Positions 43,144-53,500 of a stretch of 64,000 bases of DNA are shown here, in pieces. Positions within the stretch are counted from its first letter, which is position 1. Each line of letters opens with the position of its first letter. Below the pieces are notes generated by a model that worked only from the letters and a program-made list of their open reading frames with translations, did not search any database and was not told the origin of the DNA. The position numbers and the translations under genes were made by a program. Source of the stretch: Verrucomicrobia bacterium SCGC AAA164-E04 (GTDB taxonomy: Bacteria; Verrucomicrobiota; Verrucomicrobiia; Limisphaerales; AAA164-E04); assembly GCA_000383715.1 (NCBI GenBank), contig KB911884.1:1-64000 (forward strand), in the 5' to 3' direction.

Positions 43144-44124
43144 GTGACACGAATCCTGATCATTACAGATGTTCACTACGCGAGTGAGGCGGAGAGATTA
43201 AGGGGAGACTATGAATCCCGAACGGTTTCCAATCCATCGCTACGGTTTCTTTTGAAACAATACCGGAATTTCTTGTGGCGTAGAGACACCTTTGGGTGGA
43301 ATCATTATTGTGATCGTTTTATTTCAAGAGCAGGGGACGCAGACTGGGTGATTGGAAATGGAGATTACTGTTGTGATTCAGGTTTTGTTGGAGTGGCTGA
43401 TGATCCTTCCATGTGCAGTGCTCAGGCTTGTTTAGGAAAGTTGCAGCATGCTTTTGGAGATAAGTTTATCGGGATGATGGGGGATCATGATCTGGGTAAG
43501 AAAAGTATGTTCGGTGGATTTGGGGGAATGCGGCTGAAAAGTTGGGAGCGATGCACGGGGAGCCTTGGGTTAAAGGCGTTTTTTCGATTGGACATTGAAC
43601 AGCACGTTTTGGTTGGAATGAATTCCACCCTGATTGGGTTGCCTGAATTCGTCCCTGACTGTCCTCCTGAAGAATATGAAACATGGAATGCGTTACGTGA
43701 AAAGCATCTCGATACATTAAGAGATGCTTTTGAGTCCATCGGAAGAAAACAACGGATCATTCTTTTCCTGCATGATCCCACCGCAATTCCTTATCTCGCA
43801 AACATTCCTTGGGTTCGGTCAAAATTATGTCAGATTGATGCTACAATCATTGGTCATTTACATTCTCCATTGATCATGCAAATGAGTCGATTACTTGCTG
43901 GGATGCCAAAGATTCAAGGCATGGGGCATACCGCACTTAAAATGTCCACGGCTTTGCAAAAAGCAAGAGAGTGGAAGCCGTTTAATGTGAAATTAGTACC
44001 TGCACCCGGTGGAATTGAAGTCTGGAAAAAGGGAGGTTTCGGAGAGTTGATCTTGAGATCATCCGACACCTCGTCGGGCATGCATTTCCAAATAAAATCT
44101 CTGGTGAGTGAGCAAGGATTGTGA
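43144..44124 (+). CDS. Calcineurin-like metallophosphoesterase
   Basis: A 326-residue cytoplasmic phosphoesterase starting at GTG, 27 bp after the haem protein. The metal-binding motifs appear in order: D-x-H in ILIITDVHY, GNGDYCCD, GDHD in MMGDHDLGK, the His of ILFLHDPT, and the closing GHLHSP. This is a two-metal-ion metallophosphoesterase fold; substrates in the family range from nucleotides to lipids and proteins, and nothing here chooses among them. No signal peptide is present. It may be the last gene of the ClC/haem protein operon. The following gene is convergent. Confidence 0.88.
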   Translation: MTRILIITDVHYASEAERLRGDYESRTVSNPSLRFLLKQYRNFLWRRDTFGWNHYCDRFISRAGDADWVIGNGDYCCDSGFVGVADDPSMCSAQACLGKLQHAFGDKFIGMMGDHDLGKKSMFGGFGGMRLKSWERCTGSLGLKAFFRLDIEQHVLVGMNSTLIGLPEFVPDCPPEEYETWNALREKHLDTLRDAFESIGRKQRIILFLHDPTAIPYLANIPWVRSKLCQIDATIIGHLHSPLIMQMSRLLAGMPKIQGMGHTALKMSTALQKAREWKPFNVKLVPAPGGIEVWKKGGFGELILRSSDTSSGMHFQIKSLVSEQGL

Positions 44125-44211
44125 TGAGTTTTTCCTGCGGAAATTGGCAAGCGACTCGAAAAAACGTTGTTACGACTCATGTGACGGTAGTTTGCAGTTT
44201 GAATGGCATTC

Positions 44212-45111
44212 TTAAATGCAGACACTCAGTGCATGCGGCAAAACGGTGACCCTGGCTCTTTTTCCTGAATAAATTTCTCCATCCAGATTCCACAATGTGG
44301 TTTTTAGCGCAACAATCTCGAACTCCTTGCACTGAATGCAAGAAATACCAGGCTCGTGTATGTGGTTTCCTTTGGGTAGTTTCTGAAACAACCGCAACAA
44401 TGCCCACCGTCCTGATTGCTTGAGAAAAGTCAAATCCATCTTTCCATCGTCAAATTTTGCCGAGGGGGAAAGCATCATGCTTTTTCCCACGTTGCGTGTA
44501 TTGCTGGCGACAATCAAAGAAAAAATACCTTCCATGGTTTGGCTGTCAAAAGTAAGTCTTGCCTGCTGACTTCGATTTCGAATTATTTCCCATAACGCGG
44601 CAACATGATATCTGTTTTTTTTGACGCAACGGAGCGATTCGGCTACCGCGTTGGCTGACGCGAACATTCCCCATCCACAAACATTGAAAGCAAAATGACA
44701 TGAGTCATCAAGGTGGACCTTGAATAGGTCGATGTTGGTGTGATCCGCTCGAATAATCATTCCCAAAGCGTCATTGAAGTTGAATACTCCCACATCCTCT
44801 AGAAATGAATTGCCTGTTCCTCCGGGGAGAAGGCCAACAGGCATCCTCTCCTCTGGTGGTCGACACATGATGCCATTGATAATTTCATGCATCGTCCCAT
44901 CACCTCCCAATCCGCAAATGGTCTTCTCTGGAGAATAGGCTAGAGAGCGGGCAACCTTCATCGCATGACCTTTGTGTTCAGAAAAATCGACGTTTACCTT
45001 GATTCCATGATCATTCAAGGTGGAAAGAGCCTTGTGGGCCAGCGCACGATTGTCCTGAGTCCCTCCAAAGGGGTTGACGATCAGGTGAACAGTTCGATTC
45101 ATCCTTCGCAT
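44212..45111 (-). CDS. Diacylglycerol kinase-like lipid kinase (YegS/DgkB family)
   Basis: A 299-residue soluble lipid kinase. It opens with a strand and nucleotide loop (HLIVNPFGGTQDNRAL), followed by the GGDGT motif in CGLGGDGTMHEIINGI and the VGLLPGGTGN block that binds ATP. The C-terminal part (WNLDGEIYSGKRARVTVLP) is the typical end strand of the family with the GE residues. Substrates are diacylglycerol, phosphatidylglycerol or sphingoid bases in characterised relatives. Alternative ATG at 45102 removes three residues; no clear ribosome-binding site decides. It converges with the metallophosphoesterase gene and is divergent from the SNase-like gene. Confidence 0.9.
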   Translation of the reverse strand: MRRMNRTVHLIVNPFGGTQDNRALAHKALSTLNDHGIKVNVDFSEHKGHAMKVARSLAYSPEKTICGLGGDGTMHEIINGIMCRPPEERMPVGLLPGGTGNSFLEDVGVFNFNDALGMIIRADHTNIDLFKVHLDDSCHFAFNVCGWGMFASANAVAESLRCVKKNRYHVAALWEIIRNRSQQARLTFDSQTMEGIFSLIVASNTRNVGKSMMLSPSAKFDDGKMDLTFLKQSGRWALLRLFQKLPKGNHIHEPGISCIQCKEFEIVALKTTLWNLDGEIYSGKRARVTVLPHALSVCI

Positions 45112-45193
45112 ATTGGTTCATTCTCAGATCATGGATCAAGGGAGATTTTGTATTCAATATTGACTTGTAAAAGTTCTTATTCACCATGCACGC

Positions 45194-45826
45194 ATGAAAA
45201 GCGCCTCCGGCATCATCAAGAAAATCATCATACTCTTAATACTCCTCTGCATTGTTGGGGTAAGCTTTTATATTTACACAAACCAAGAGGCACAGGCGGC
45301 CATTGAAGATGCAAAATGGATTTATGATAACCGAGATCCACAGTTGTATGAAGGTGAAGAGTGGCTGGACGGTGAGATTGTTAAGGTGTTGGATGGGAAT
45401 TGGGTCTATGTGAAAATTCCTGAAGGGTTTGTATATGGATTGCGAATACGAGGATTGGAAGCTCCCACCCTTGCCGTTTTATTGGGAGACGATACTTTGA
45501 AGATGGGGAAAGAATCGCAGACCTTTCTCGAAGAACTTGTGCTGCGTAAAAAAATACGGTTTCAAGCCATCGATATGAATGACTCTCGATATGGTCATGG
45601 ATACATAGAATTTCAGGGAAAGTCCATCGTGTTACCAATGGTCAAGGCAGGGATGGCAAAACTCAAGCGAACCGAGATCACTCACTTTTCGGACGAGGCA
45701 CTCTGGGAATTACTCCAGATTGAGCGGGAGGCAGTCAAGTCGGGGGTAGGCATCTGGGATCCCTCCCTCATCCTTGATTGGACAATGGGTGACTTCAGTT
45801 CAGACTCAACAACGCCAGGGCTCTAA
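45194..45826 (+). CDS. Membrane-anchored SNase-like (thermonuclease) domain protein
   Basis: A 210-residue protein with one N-terminal membrane segment at about 9-28 (KKIIILLILLCIVGVSFYIY) and a periplasmic SNase-like beta-barrel: GEIVKVLDGNWVYVKI, LRIRGLEAPTLA, GKESQTFLEELV, VLPMVKAGMAKLK and an A/G-W helix near SGVGIWDPS. In staphylococcal nuclease the key residues are Arg35, Asp40, Glu43 and Arg87. Here the RIRG arginine is kept, but the IDTPE block has become LEAPT and the YGR arginine block reads YGHGY, so catalysis is doubtful. The best call is a degenerate SNase fold, possibly a binding domain. Confidence 0.7.
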   Translation: MKSASGIIKKIIILLILLCIVGVSFYIYTNQEAQAAIEDAKWIYDNRDPQLYEGEEWLDGEIVKVLDGNWVYVKIPEGFVYGLRIRGLEAPTLAVLLGDDTLKMGKESQTFLEELVLRKKIRFQAIDMNDSRYGHGYIEFQGKSIVLPMVKAGMAKLKRTEITHFSDEALWELLQIEREAVKSGVGIWDPSLILDWTMGDFSSDSTTPGL

Positions 45827-45902
45827 ACATCAGCGATTTCACAGCCTTTTCAGCTGCTGGTAACAAAGCTGTCCCATTGCTTCAGCACTGCTGGGGAAGA
45901 CT

Positions 45903-47927
45903 TTAGCGAAGTTCTTTCCACAAAAAGGTGTAAATCATGGCTTCGACAAATGCTCGCTGAGGATTATCAGAAGCTCCTCCGTGACCGCCTTCCATGTTTT
46001 CATAGTAAAGAACATCGTGGCCTTGATTCGTCATTTTGGCGACCATTTTACGTGCATGTCCAGGATGCACTCGGTCATCTCTTGTGGAGGTAGTAAAAAG
46101 TACTCTAGGATATTTCATGGCGCTTTCCACCAATTGATAAGGTGAATATTTTTGTAAAAATGCCCACTCTTCGGGAAGGTCCGGATTCCCGTATTCTCCC
46201 ATCCAGCTGGCACCGGCCAGGAGTTTATTGAATCGCTTCATGTCCAATAGTGGAACTTGACAAACCACGGCCTTGAACAATTCCGGACGTTGAACAATCA
46301 TGTTTCCCATCAGAAGGCCGCCATTTGATCCACCACGAATACCCAGATGCCCAGGAGTCGTTACCTTTCGTTCGATCAGATGTTCTGCGATGGCTATGAA
46401 ATCATCGTAGGCACGTTGGCGATTTTCCTTAAGCGCTGCTTGATGCCAGCGGGGACCGAACTCACCACCCCCTCTGATATTGGCGAGCACATACACACCC
46501 CCGTTCTCAAGCCAACTAATACCTGTGGTTGCTCGGTAACTGGAAAGCATGGAAATTTCAAAGCCACCATAACCATAAAGCAGAGTCGGGTTTTGACCAT
46601 TCAGGGCAAGATCTTCTTTGCTGACCATGAAGTAAGGCACTCTTGTGCCATCTTTGGAAATCGCTTCCATCTGATCAATTTTCAGTCCTTTGGTGGCAAA
46701 AAATCCTGGTTGGGATTTGATGAGGCGCTGATCGCCGGTATGCAGACTTCCAAGATAAAGGCTGGCTGGTGTCAAAAAGTCCGTCACGGTCATCCAGTAA
46801 TCATCGGAAGTTTCCGAATCCACCCCCCAGGCACTCACCGTTCCTAATCCGGGAGTGTTCAGATCCTCTTGAATCCATCGATCTCCTTCTTTTCTGACGC
46901 TGATCAACCGGTTTCGGACATTGTCCAGCACATTGATGAGTAAACAGTTTTTCGTGGAAGAAAAATCATCAAGAGAGGTGCGTTTGCTTGGGAAAAAGAG
47001 AACTGATAAGTCTCTTTTTCCATCAAGGTAGGCAGTTAATTCAGAAGCAAGCAGAGAACCTGCTTTGTAAGTTTGATTCGGTGTGACCCAATCCTTGCGC
47101 AATGTAAGTAGAATGTGATTCTTGAAAAAACTGACCTCAGCGCCGTCCGGTTTGTCAATGCGAACCCATTCCGGACCTTTCCTTATAAAGGACTCGTTGG
47201 TCCAGAATGTGGTCGATCTTTGAATGAGCTCATGGCGGTTGCCGTGATCATGGACGACATAAGCTCCCACCGAAACGTCGGTTTGTTTGCCGACGAAGGC
47301 GAGTTTGGCATCTTTCAGTGATTGACCTCGGTTCCAGAGTTTGATCAGCCTTGGATAGCCAGAGTCGGTCATGGAATCATGACCAAAATCCGTGCCCACA
47401 TACACCGTGTCTGCGTTGATCCAGCTTACTCTTGATTTTGCCTCAGGTAGAATGAATCCATCTTCAATCAACGATTTTGTGGATAAATCAAATTCACGTA
47501 TGACGGTTGCATCAGCGCCTCCCCGGGAAAGACGCAATAGGCACCTTTTAAAATCTGTTCTGAGTATCGTTGCACCTTTCCAGACCCAGTTCTCACCTTC
47601 AATAAGACTTAACTTATCAAGATCCAGAACTGTTTCCCATGACGGGTCCTCTTTCAGGTATTCCTCCATGGTGGTACGTCGCCAAATGCCTTTCGGATGG
47701 GCATTGTCGCGCCAGAAATTATAGAGCTTTTCACCGTAAAGAGTAACGCCAGGGATGCGTTTATTGGAATCCAGAGCGGCCAGTAGTCTTTTTTCGAGTA
47801 TCTCGAAACCGCTTTCGGCAGTCAGCTCGTCCTTGCTGAGCTGGTTGAGCGATTTCGCCCATTCAATTGCTTTCTCAGATTCTACTTCTTCCAGCCACAA
47901 ATACGGGTCTTTTTCCACGTTACTCAC
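45903..47927 (-). CDS. Prolyl oligopeptidase family serine peptidase (S9A)
   Basis: A 674-residue enzyme of the S9 family. The N-terminus DPYLWLEEVESEKAIEWAK is the usual POP start, followed by a seven-bladed propeller, then the alpha/beta-hydrolase domain from about 420. Active-site motifs are GGFEISMLSSY, NIRGGGEFGPRWHQAALKEN, the nucleophile elbow GIRGGSNGGLLMG, and the C-terminal TRDDRVHPGHARKM and GGHGGASD with the Asp and His of the triad. No signal peptide is seen, so it should be cytoplasmic; it would cleave short peptides after proline. It is divergent from zwf, with about 150 bp between the starts. Confidence 0.95.
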   Translation of the reverse strand: MSNVEKDPYLWLEEVESEKAIEWAKSLNQLSKDELTAESGFEILEKRLLAALDSNKRIPGVTLYGEKLYNFWRDNAHPKGIWRRTTMEEYLKEDPSWETVLDLDKLSLIEGENWVWKGATILRTDFKRCLLRLSRGGADATVIREFDLSTKSLIEDGFILPEAKSRVSWINADTVYVGTDFGHDSMTDSGYPRLIKLWNRGQSLKDAKLAFVGKQTDVSVGAYVVHDHGNRHELIQRSTTFWTNESFIRKGPEWVRIDKPDGAEVSFFKNHILLTLRKDWVTPNQTYKAGSLLASELTAYLDGKRDLSVLFFPSKRTSLDDFSSTKNCLLINVLDNVRNRLISVRKEGDRWIQEDLNTPGLGTVSAWGVDSETSDDYWMTVTDFLTPASLYLGSLHTGDQRLIKSQPGFFATKGLKIDQMEAISKDGTRVPYFMVSKEDLALNGQNPTLLYGYGGFEISMLSSYRATTGISWLENGGVYVLANIRGGGEFGPRWHQAALKENRQRAYDDFIAIAEHLIERKVTTPGHLGIRGGSNGGLLMGNMIVQRPELFKAVVCQVPLLDMKRFNKLLAGASWMGEYGNPDLPEEWAFLQKYSPYQLVESAMKYPRVLFTTSTRDDRVHPGHARKMVAKMTNQGHDVLYYENMEGGHGGASDNPQRAFVEAMIYTFLWKELR

Positions 47928-48074
47928 ATCACGATCATGCTGTGCGAGCGTTATCTGTCAATGGATCTTTGGCTCTTCCAAGTGATGATTTCGTTGGAGA
48001 GTTATGGGTTAGAAAACACTTTTATCTGGTGTTCATCAGACTTAGTTTTTATCTCTAATGGCAGGCTAAATAAT

Positions 48075-49640
48075 ATGATAGACTCGACGGACACATTGGA
48101 TGAATTGCTGACATGCAGGCTAGGTGCTGGGAAAAGGGACGTTCAGCCCTGCACAATTGTGATTTTTGGTGCCAGTGGGGATCTTACATCACGCAAGCTT
48201 ATTCCCGCTCTCTATCATTTGTATAAGGAGAAACAATTGCCTCAACCTTTTCGAATCCTCGGATTTGCCAGGCGCGACAAATCTGACGACTCCTGGCGCG
48301 CTGAGCTTTTGGAGGGGTTGAAAAAATACTCACGAAGCAAGAGTGTGGACTTGTCATTATGGGCTCAGTTTGCTGAAACAATTTTTTATCACCGAGGTGA
48401 TTTGAACGATTTAGAGGCCTACAAATCACTCAAGATTTCCCTGGACCAAGCTGAGGATGATCGATTGAAGAAGAACCTCCTGTTCTATCTGGCCATTTCC
48501 CCCAGTCAGTTCTCAGAAACTGTCCAGCACCTCAGTGAGGCAAGCCTCTTGTCCAAGGAAGAAACGGGTGATCATTGGCAGCGAATCGTTGTTGAAAAGC
48601 CTTTCGGACATGACGGACCGTCCGCTCATGAACTGAATGAGAGCCTTACTCATCATGCGCATGAACGTCAGATTTACCGCATTGATCATTATCTCGGCAA
48701 GGAGACGGTTCAGAACATCATGGTGTTCCGTTTCTCTAATTTCATCTTCGAGGAACTTTGGACGAGGCAATCCATTGACCATATTCAAATCACCGTGAGT
48801 GAAAAGCTCGGGGTGGGTTCACGTGGAGGATACTATGAAGAAGCTGGTGCACTTCGTGATATGGTGCAGAACCACCTTCTTCAGGTCATGTCTCTCATTG
48901 CGATGGAACCCCCGGTTTCTTTGGATGATGAATCCATTCGTGATGAAAAAGTAAAACTCCTTCAGAGCATTCGTCCGATGACGGAGGAGGATGTCGCGAG
49001 CCGCGTTGTCCGAGGGCAATATTTTGCAGGAATGATGGACGGTGAGATGCGCCCTGCCTACCGGCAGGAACAAAAAGTGTCCCCTACATCCAACGTGGAA
49101 ACCTATGCCGCCATGAAGTTATTTGTGGATAACTGGCGCTGGTCTGGTGTGCCTTTCTACCTGCGAACTGGAAAAAATTTACCTTTGAGTGCCAGTGAGG
49201 TTCGTGTTCAGTTCCGTCCTGTGCCCAATGTGCTTTTTGCTGCTCAATGTCAACATAACCTTGATTCCAACGCGCTCACATTGAGGTTGCAACCTAACGA
49301 GGGGATCAACCTACGATTCAATGGCAAGGTCCCCGGTAACAGTTCCGAATTGCGGCCAGTGAGTATGCAGTTCAGTTACGATACAGAATTTGGCGCTTAT
49401 ACTCCAGAGGCTTACGAACGATTACTTCTGGAAGCCGTAGCAGGGGATGCTACCCTTTTTATACGGCGTGATGAGGTCGAGGCGGCCTGGAAGGTTGTGG
49501 ATACCATTCGAAAGGCATGGAAGGATAAACCATTGAGTAATCGCGAGTTTTATTCCGCTGGAACCTGGGGGCCTGAAGCTGCTGATGAATTATTGGGGAG
49601 CTCTGGTCATAGGTGGAGAAATCCTGTGATCCACTCTTAA
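48075..49640 (+). CDS. zwf: Glucose-6-phosphate 1-dehydrogenase
   Basis: A 521-residue enzyme that oxidises glucose-6-phosphate to 6-phosphogluconolactone with NADP+. The frame is open upstream to 47937, but the ATG at 48075 is the natural start, about 20 residues before the NADP motif IVIFGASGDLTSRKLIPALY. Substrate-binding RIDHYLGKETVQNIMVFRFSN is intact, and the family blocks GVPFYLRTGKNLP, LLLEAVAGDATLFIRRDEVEAAWK and YSAGTWGP complete the match. 6-Phosphogluconolactonase follows 42 bp downstream, the normal order of the oxidative pentose phosphate pathway. No 6-phosphogluconate dehydrogenase or Entner-Doudoroff gene is in the window. Confidence 0.97.
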   Translation: MIDSTDTLDELLTCRLGAGKRDVQPCTIVIFGASGDLTSRKLIPALYHLYKEKQLPQPFRILGFARRDKSDDSWRAELLEGLKKYSRSKSVDLSLWAQFAETIFYHRGDLNDLEAYKSLKISLDQAEDDRLKKNLLFYLAISPSQFSETVQHLSEASLLSKEETGDHWQRIVVEKPFGHDGPSAHELNESLTHHAHERQIYRIDHYLGKETVQNIMVFRFSNFIFEELWTRQSIDHIQITVSEKLGVGSRGGYYEEAGALRDMVQNHLLQVMSLIAMEPPVSLDDESIRDEKVKLLQSIRPMTEEDVASRVVRGQYFAGMMDGEMRPAYRQEQKVSPTSNVETYAAMKLFVDNWRWSGVPFYLRTGKNLPLSASEVRVQFRPVPNVLFAAQCQHNLDSNALTLRLQPNEGINLRFNGKVPGNSSELRPVSMQFSYDTEFGAYTPEAYERLLLEAVAGDATLFIRRDEVEAAWKVVDTIRKAWKDKPLSNREFYSAGTWGPEAADELLGSSGHRWRNPVIHS

Positions 49641-49682
49641 GTTAAAATATCAATCGACACTCAGCGGCATCAAAACTAGCTC

Positions 49683-50420
49683 ATGAAAGAACTTCGATAT
49701 CGTGCTCAAGTTTTCAAAAATCCTGCGGATCTGGTTTCTGCGGCGGCGCGCCAATGGTTCGAGGCAGTAAAAGTTCTGAAAGACAATCAGGCATTCAATG
49801 TTGCTCTTTCAGGTGGTAGAATCGCAGTTCCATTCCTTCAGGAAGCTTCGGCCCTATTTGGCAAATCGCCAGCTCTTCTGAAACGACTCAATATTTTTTG
49901 GGCAGATGAACGTTGTGTTGGTCCCGAGCATCCAGAAAGTAATTACGCGATGTTTAGGGAAAACTTTGCAAATCCAGTTTCATTCCCCGATTCGAGGGTT
50001 TTCAGGTTTCGAGGTGAAGACCATCCAGACAAAGCAGCCAAATCAATGGCATCCACATTGAAAGTCAAACTCCCCTTGAATTCAAGGGGTGTGCCTGCAT
50101 TTGATCTCATCTTTCTAGGTATGGGGGAGGATGGACATGTGGCGTCTCTTTTTCCTGAGAATATGTCAGATGACCTCATGCGTTCTGATGATCATGTGTT
50201 TGAAGTTGTTGCTTCCAAACCGCCTCCACAAAGACTGACTTTGTCTTACAATGTTCTGGAAACATCCAAGCATGTGTGTGCGCTTATCTGTGGCCCCGGA
50301 AAAGAAACAGCCTTGCGGGAATCCATTGGAAACCACGGGAAAACTCCATTTGCCCATGTCATTCAATCTAGAGTTCACACCGAAATATTGACGGATATTT
50401 CCATCAATGATCATGTCTGA
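49683..50420 (+). CDS. pgl: 6-Phosphogluconolactonase
   Basis: A 245-residue hydrolase of the DevB/SOL type that opens 6-phosphogluconolactone, the product of zwf directly upstream. Family motifs are FNVALSGGRIAVPFLQ, NIFWADERCVGPEHPESNYAM, FDLIFLGMGEDGHVASLFPE and PPPQRLTLSYNVL; the His and Asp near the GEDGH turn are the catalytic group. Length and start are normal, with no overlap. The gene lies between zwf and a terminator, so zwf-pgl is probably a two-gene operon. Confidence 0.96.
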   Translation: MKELRYRAQVFKNPADLVSAAARQWFEAVKVLKDNQAFNVALSGGRIAVPFLQEASALFGKSPALLKRLNIFWADERCVGPEHPESNYAMFRENFANPVSFPDSRVFRFRGEDHPDKAAKSMASTLKVKLPLNSRGVPAFDLIFLGMGEDGHVASLFPENMSDDLMRSDDHVFEVVASKPPPQRLTLSYNVLETSKHVCALICGPGKETALRESIGNHGKTPFAHVIQSRVHTEILTDISINDHV

Positions 50421-50477
50421 ATTCTTTTTATAGCCTCAGTCAGTCAGGAATTATAAAAAGTGGAAGTCATCAATTTA

Positions 50478-50505
50478 GCCCGCCTGCCGGGTCTGGCATT
50501 TTTTT
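50478..50505 (+). terminator. Probable terminator of the zwf-pgl operon
   Basis: GCCCG (50478-50482) pairs with CGGGT (50488-50492) around a CCTGC loop, followed six bases later by seven T (50499-50505). Just upstream, CTTTTTATA (50424-50432) and TATAAAAAG (50452-50460) form a second perfect inverted repeat directly after pgl, which may contribute. Confidence 0.45.
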
Positions 50506-50567
50506 GACTCAAGATGGTCCCATAAATCTTGGAATACCGGTTGAAATGACATAGGTTTATATACTCT

Positions 50568-53500
50568 ATGAATCGTCAATTCAATATTCGGCGGGTAATC
50601 GGTTTGCTTTTGATCCTGTCTTTGTGTGTTGCTCAGGCTGCGGGCCGTCAGCTGACGGGAGGGCACGCACCTGCGTCCTCGGTTCCCGTCCCTCCTGAAA
50701 ATGCCCCTTCGACCTTCACCGTTCCTGAAGGTTTTGAGATGCGACTGTTCGCAGCGGAACCCGACGTAGTGAATCCTGTTGCGATGGATTGGGATGAGCG
50801 GGGCAGATTGTGGGTGCTGGAACTTTTTGAATATCCCTTGGGTGCCAAGCGCGGTGAAAAACCGAGAGATCGTATCCGTATTCTGGAGGACACGGACGCT
50901 GATGGTCGAGCGGACAAATCTACTTTGTTTGCCGATGGGCTGAACTTGGCCACAGGTCTGTTGTTGGGAAATGGTGGTGTCTATGTAGGGCAGGCACCCT
51001 ACTTACTGTTCCTTGAAGATACCGATGGAGATGATCGTGTCGATAAGCGGACTACCCTTCTGGGTGGGTTCGGGTTGGAAGATAGACATGAGCTTTTGAA
51101 CGGATTTGCCTGGGGGCCGGATGGATGGCTATATATGACACAGGGCGTTTTCACCCATTCAAAAGTAAAGGATCCTGAACACCCAGAACGCCCTGAAGTC
51201 ATCATGAATGCTGCTGTCGGGCGCTTTCATCCGAATACTAAAGCGTTCGAAGTCTTCGCTGATGGTGCTTCGAATCAGTGGCATGTTGATTTCGACCGTT
51301 TTGGAAATGCATTTGTCAGTGCATGTGTGATTGACCATTTATTCCACATGGCACCGGGCGGGCTTTATACCCGTCAAGCGGGACGACCTGAGCATGCCTA
51401 CAGCTACGAACTCCTTCCGTCTATTGTAGATCATAAACATTACCGTGCTGCTTACTGTGGCATATCAATCTACCAAGGGAACCAATACCCGCAATCCTAT
51501 CAAGGTCGCGTGCTCATGGGGAATATTCATGAGAATGCTGTCAATATGGATCGTTTGGAACCTGATGGTTCGTCGTTCAAAGCCCATGCATTGGATAACT
51601 TTGTTGAATCAACCGATGGCTGGTTCCGGGCCGTGAGTGAGCAGATTGGGCCTGATGGTACCGTTTGGATCGCTGATTGGTATGACAAATATCCATGCTA
51701 TCAAAACGCTAACGCAGATCCCGAGGGTGTGGATCGTCAGTACGGACGCATCTGGCGTGTGGCATATGTGGGGGATCAGCCTGGTAAACCACTGCCCAGC
51801 AGACCTGCAGTAAACATGAACCTCGCTCTCAAAAGCAGTCAAGATCTTATAGGTTTATTGGCTCATTCAAACGTGTGGCATCGGGAAACCGCTCAACGTT
51901 TGCTTAACGAACGAAAAGATAATCATACTCAAAAAAATCTAGTGAAATTGATGGGCACAGGCGATTCCATCGAGTCACGACTTACGGCACTCTGGACTTT
52001 GCACGGCGCTGGATTACTTGATGAAACCATCCTCAAAAAGGCTGAAGAAGATGGGCATTTTGCAATCCGAAGCTGGGCAGCACGCTTCACTGGCGAGCGA
52101 CGCTCCTCAGACCTGGCGGCATTGGCTAGATTGCAACGGCTTGCCGAAGATCGCCATCCTTCCGTGAGAAATGCAGTGGCAACCGCCTTGAGGCAATACA
52201 GCTCCGGAGCCTTGACTGTGAACCGTCCATCGCGAGTCAACTTGTCATTAACTGATTTGGGCCCGATATTTGCGAGCCTGATTCAGGCTTCCGCAGCAGA
52301 AGAAGATCCGCTTATTTCATTCATGACTTGGATGGCATTGGAGCCTTGGGTGACTGAAGCGCCCCAGATCATTTTAAGCTGGCTGGTTAACAATGGAGAA
52401 TCCACAAAACCCCTCAGTCAGAAAATACTTTATAAAACCATGCGACGGCTCTGCGATCAGGCGGATGCAGAGGTCATGGGGGCGGCGACTGACGCGTTGT
52501 CTGATTTGTTATCAGGCGACCTTGAGCTTTTGTTGAGTGGTTTGGATGGTTTGATTGACGGTCAGAAACTCACCAAAACCTTACCTGCTGGAAATGGAAA
52601 AGCCTTACTTGCTCAGCTTTCAAAAGCAAGGGACCCCTCGTTACGTCGACGTTACTGGCAGCTTGGCTCACTCTGGGGAGATGATGCTACTGTGGAGCAG
52701 TTGGCAGGGATTATATCGAATCCATCCACAAAAAAAGATGAATTGGGGTTAGCGATTGGCCTTGCGAGACAAATCAATCATCCGGAAATTATCAACGCAT
52801 TGTTATTACGTATCGAGTCAGGAGCACAAGCGGACATGGTGAATGATGCCATTGAAGCTCTGGGGACACATCAGGATGCTCGTGTGCCTGATCTCCTGAT
52901 TAACCTTTGGCCTGAGTTTGGTATGGCGCAAAAACAGATCAGCACAGCAGTATTGGTATCCAGGCCAACGTGGTTGAATGCTTTTTTATCCGCCGTGGAA
53001 TCCAGGAAGATTTTACCTGCCGAAGTGCCGACACCCGTCATCCGATCGTTGGCTAATCATCGAGATGATGACATCAAAGCGCGGGCGCAAAAAAGCATCG
53101 GCCGTTTCCGCGAACCCAATGCTAGTATGGACCGCTTGATGGATGAAAAAAGAAAAGTGGTTCTTGAGGGGGAACCGGATCCGGTCAACGGGCGTCAATT
53201 GACCGAAATGGTGTGTCTGGTCTGTCACCAGCTTCATGGCAAGGGAGCAAATGTAGGCCCGGATCTGACAGGGGTAGGGCGATCTACCCTGGATGCCCTT
53301 CTGGCCAATGTGATCAATCCCAATCAGCTCATTGGGGCAGGTTACGAGAACACGGTCATCGAAACCAAAGACGAACGCAGTGTGAGTGGTCGTTTAGTGG
53401 AAGAAACGGATAGCTATGTCAAACTGCTTGCAGCCGGCCCCCGCGAGGAAGTCATTTCCAAATCCGACATTCAAACACGCGCAATCACCGAAAATTCGGT

